A stretch of 7,126 nt of DNA. It comes from Oscillospiraceae bacterium. Its GTDB lineage: Bacteria; Bacillota_A; Clostridia; Oscillospirales; Oscillospiraceae. The number at the start of each line of letters is the position of its first letter. Position 1 is the first letter of the stretch. The position numbers and the translations under genes were made by a program. Positions 6,623-7,126 of this stretch are shown here, in pieces. The notes below the pieces were generated by a model. It saw only the letters and a list, made by a program, of their open reading frames with translations, made no database searches and was not told the origin of the DNA. The stretch lies in the NCBI GenBank assembly GCA_017411665.1, contig JAFQPT010000335.1, positions 1 to 7,126 on the forward strand. The letters run 5' to 3'.

Positions 6623-6639
6623 GGATTATGTCATAATCC
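6623..6639. promoter_or_regulatory. Perfect 8-1-8 palindrome before the Clp gene, candidate operator
   Basis: GGATTATG and CATAATCC form exact inverted arms around a single T. The site ends 5 nt before the GGGAGG ribosome site. It contains a possible extended -10 box (TGTCATAAT, 6629-6637), although transcription from it would start almost on the Shine-Dalgarno. GATTAT (6625-6630) is an alternative with a poor -35. The symmetry suggests binding of a dimeric repressor. It does not resemble the CtsR direct repeat (GGTCAAA type) or the HrcA CIRCE element, the usual controls of Clp genes in Firmicutes. Confidence 0.45.
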
Positions 6640-6657
6640 TGCATGGGAGGTATGCCT

Positions 6658-7126
6658 ATGAAACAATCAGATCAATTTACAACCAAGGCGCGTTCTGCCA
6701 TTGAACGGGCTCGCCTTGCTTCTTTAGACTTGGGACACAGCTATGTAGGCTCCGAGCATCTGCTGATTGGTATTGCGGCGGAGCAGGACAGCATGGGCGC
6801 ACGTGTGCTGTCCGACAGCGGCTTTTCGGGAGACCGTATTCTTCGCAGTGTGGAGCAGCAGTCGGGGAAGGGGAATCCCGGGGTCCCTACATTGGGCTTG
6901 TCCCGTAATGCACAGGGTGTGATTCGTCTGGCTGCGGAACATGCAAAAAGATTGGGACATCTGTATGTGGGGACGGAACACATATTGATTGGTGTGCTGC
7001 GTATGCCGGAATGTACAGGAGCGAAAGTTCTGACTGCGTTGGGCGGAGACCTGAACGATTTGTATACGGAGGTGGTTTGCGTCTTTGAAAATCGGGAATA
7101 TAAGCCTCGTACCGCGCAGGCGACAA
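6658..7126 (+). CDS. ClpC-like Clp ATPase, N-terminal domain only in window (partial)
   Basis: The frame is open from ATG at 6658 to the right edge, giving 156 codons. The visible part is a double Clp N-domain: repeat 1 holds LGHSYVGSEHLLIGI (25-39) and repeat 2 LGHLYVGTEHILIGV (99-113), each preceded by an F/L-x-x-x-A helix. In Hsp100 unfoldases this domain binds adaptors and substrates, and the ATPase feeds them to ClpP. The ATPase domains would start just beyond this window, so a full ClpC is likely, but a stand-alone N-domain protein cannot be ruled out. GGGAGG (6645-6650) is 7 nt before this ATG; the ATG at 6652 is too close to it. No ctsR, mcsA or mcsB gene lies directly upstream, unlike in Bacillus, where these precede clpC. 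The neighbour is the divergent trmN operon. Confidence 0.87.
   Translation, partial: MKQSDQFTTKARSAIERARLASLDLGHSYVGSEHLLIGIAAEQDSMGARVLSDSGFSGDRILRSVEQQSGKGNPGVPTLGLSRNAQGVIRLAAEHAKRLGHLYVGTEHILIGVLRMPECTGAKVLTALGGDLNDLYTEVVCVFENREYKPRTAQAT

Noticed and set aside
6632..6637. CATAAT as the certain -10 box of the Clp gene
   Set aside because: Transcription would start almost on the Shine-Dalgarno and no good -35 is present, so I list the palindrome as an operator candidate without fixing the promoter.
6530..6657. CtsR or CIRCE heat-shock operator
   Set aside because: I looked for GGTCAAA-type repeats and for TTAGCACTC-N9-GAGTGCTAA and saw neither.
6724..7126. Minus-strand open frames opposite the Clp gene
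   Set aside because: The plus strand encodes two clear Clp N-repeats with a proper ribosome site; the minus frames are compositional shadows.

Overview
The window looks like an ordinary chromosomal stretch of a Gram-positive Clostridia-type bacterium. An Oscillospiraceae/Ruminococcaceae-like gut Firmicute is my best guess, not proven. The reasons are the class III (Firmicutes-type) fructose-1,6-bisphosphatase, strong AGGAGG-like ribosome binding sites before every gene, a trmN-rsmI pair as in the Bacillus yabB-yabC neighbourhood, and a ClpC-like double N-domain. No mobile element, tRNA, rRNA, CRISPR array or phage gene was seen. No gap between genes exceeds about 165 bp.

Layout. (1) Positions 1-2026, minus strand: trmO (tRNA t6A37 methyltransferase) followed by fbp (class III FBPase), which runs off the left edge. 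They are probably co-transcribed from a good promoter at 2059-2087. (2) Positions 2191-3909, plus strand: a single gene for an unrecognised 572-residue membrane-anchored protein with three N-terminal membrane segments and a large extracytoplasmic part. It most likely starts at TTG and has its own extended -10 promoter. (3) Positions 3921-3956: a perfect 16-bp hairpin that works as a terminator in both directions for the convergent genes on either side. (4) Positions 3959-6529, minus strand: a compact operon in transcription order trmN (tRNA m6A37 methyltransferase type), rsmI (16S rRNA C1402 2'-O-methyltransferase), then an unrecognised 335-residue two-span membrane protein. It is driven by a promoter at 6554-6582. 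(5) From 6658, plus strand: the start of a ClpC-like gene, cut by the right edge, preceded by a perfect 17-nt palindrome that is a candidate operator.

How the genes relate. Three of the seven genes are SAM-dependent RNA-modifying enzymes: two act at tRNA position 37 and one in the ribosomal decoding centre. fbp belongs to gluconeogenesis and the Clp gene to protein quality control. Nothing here clearly forms a new multi-gene system. The most open points are the two membrane proteins of unknown function and the palindrome before the Clp gene.
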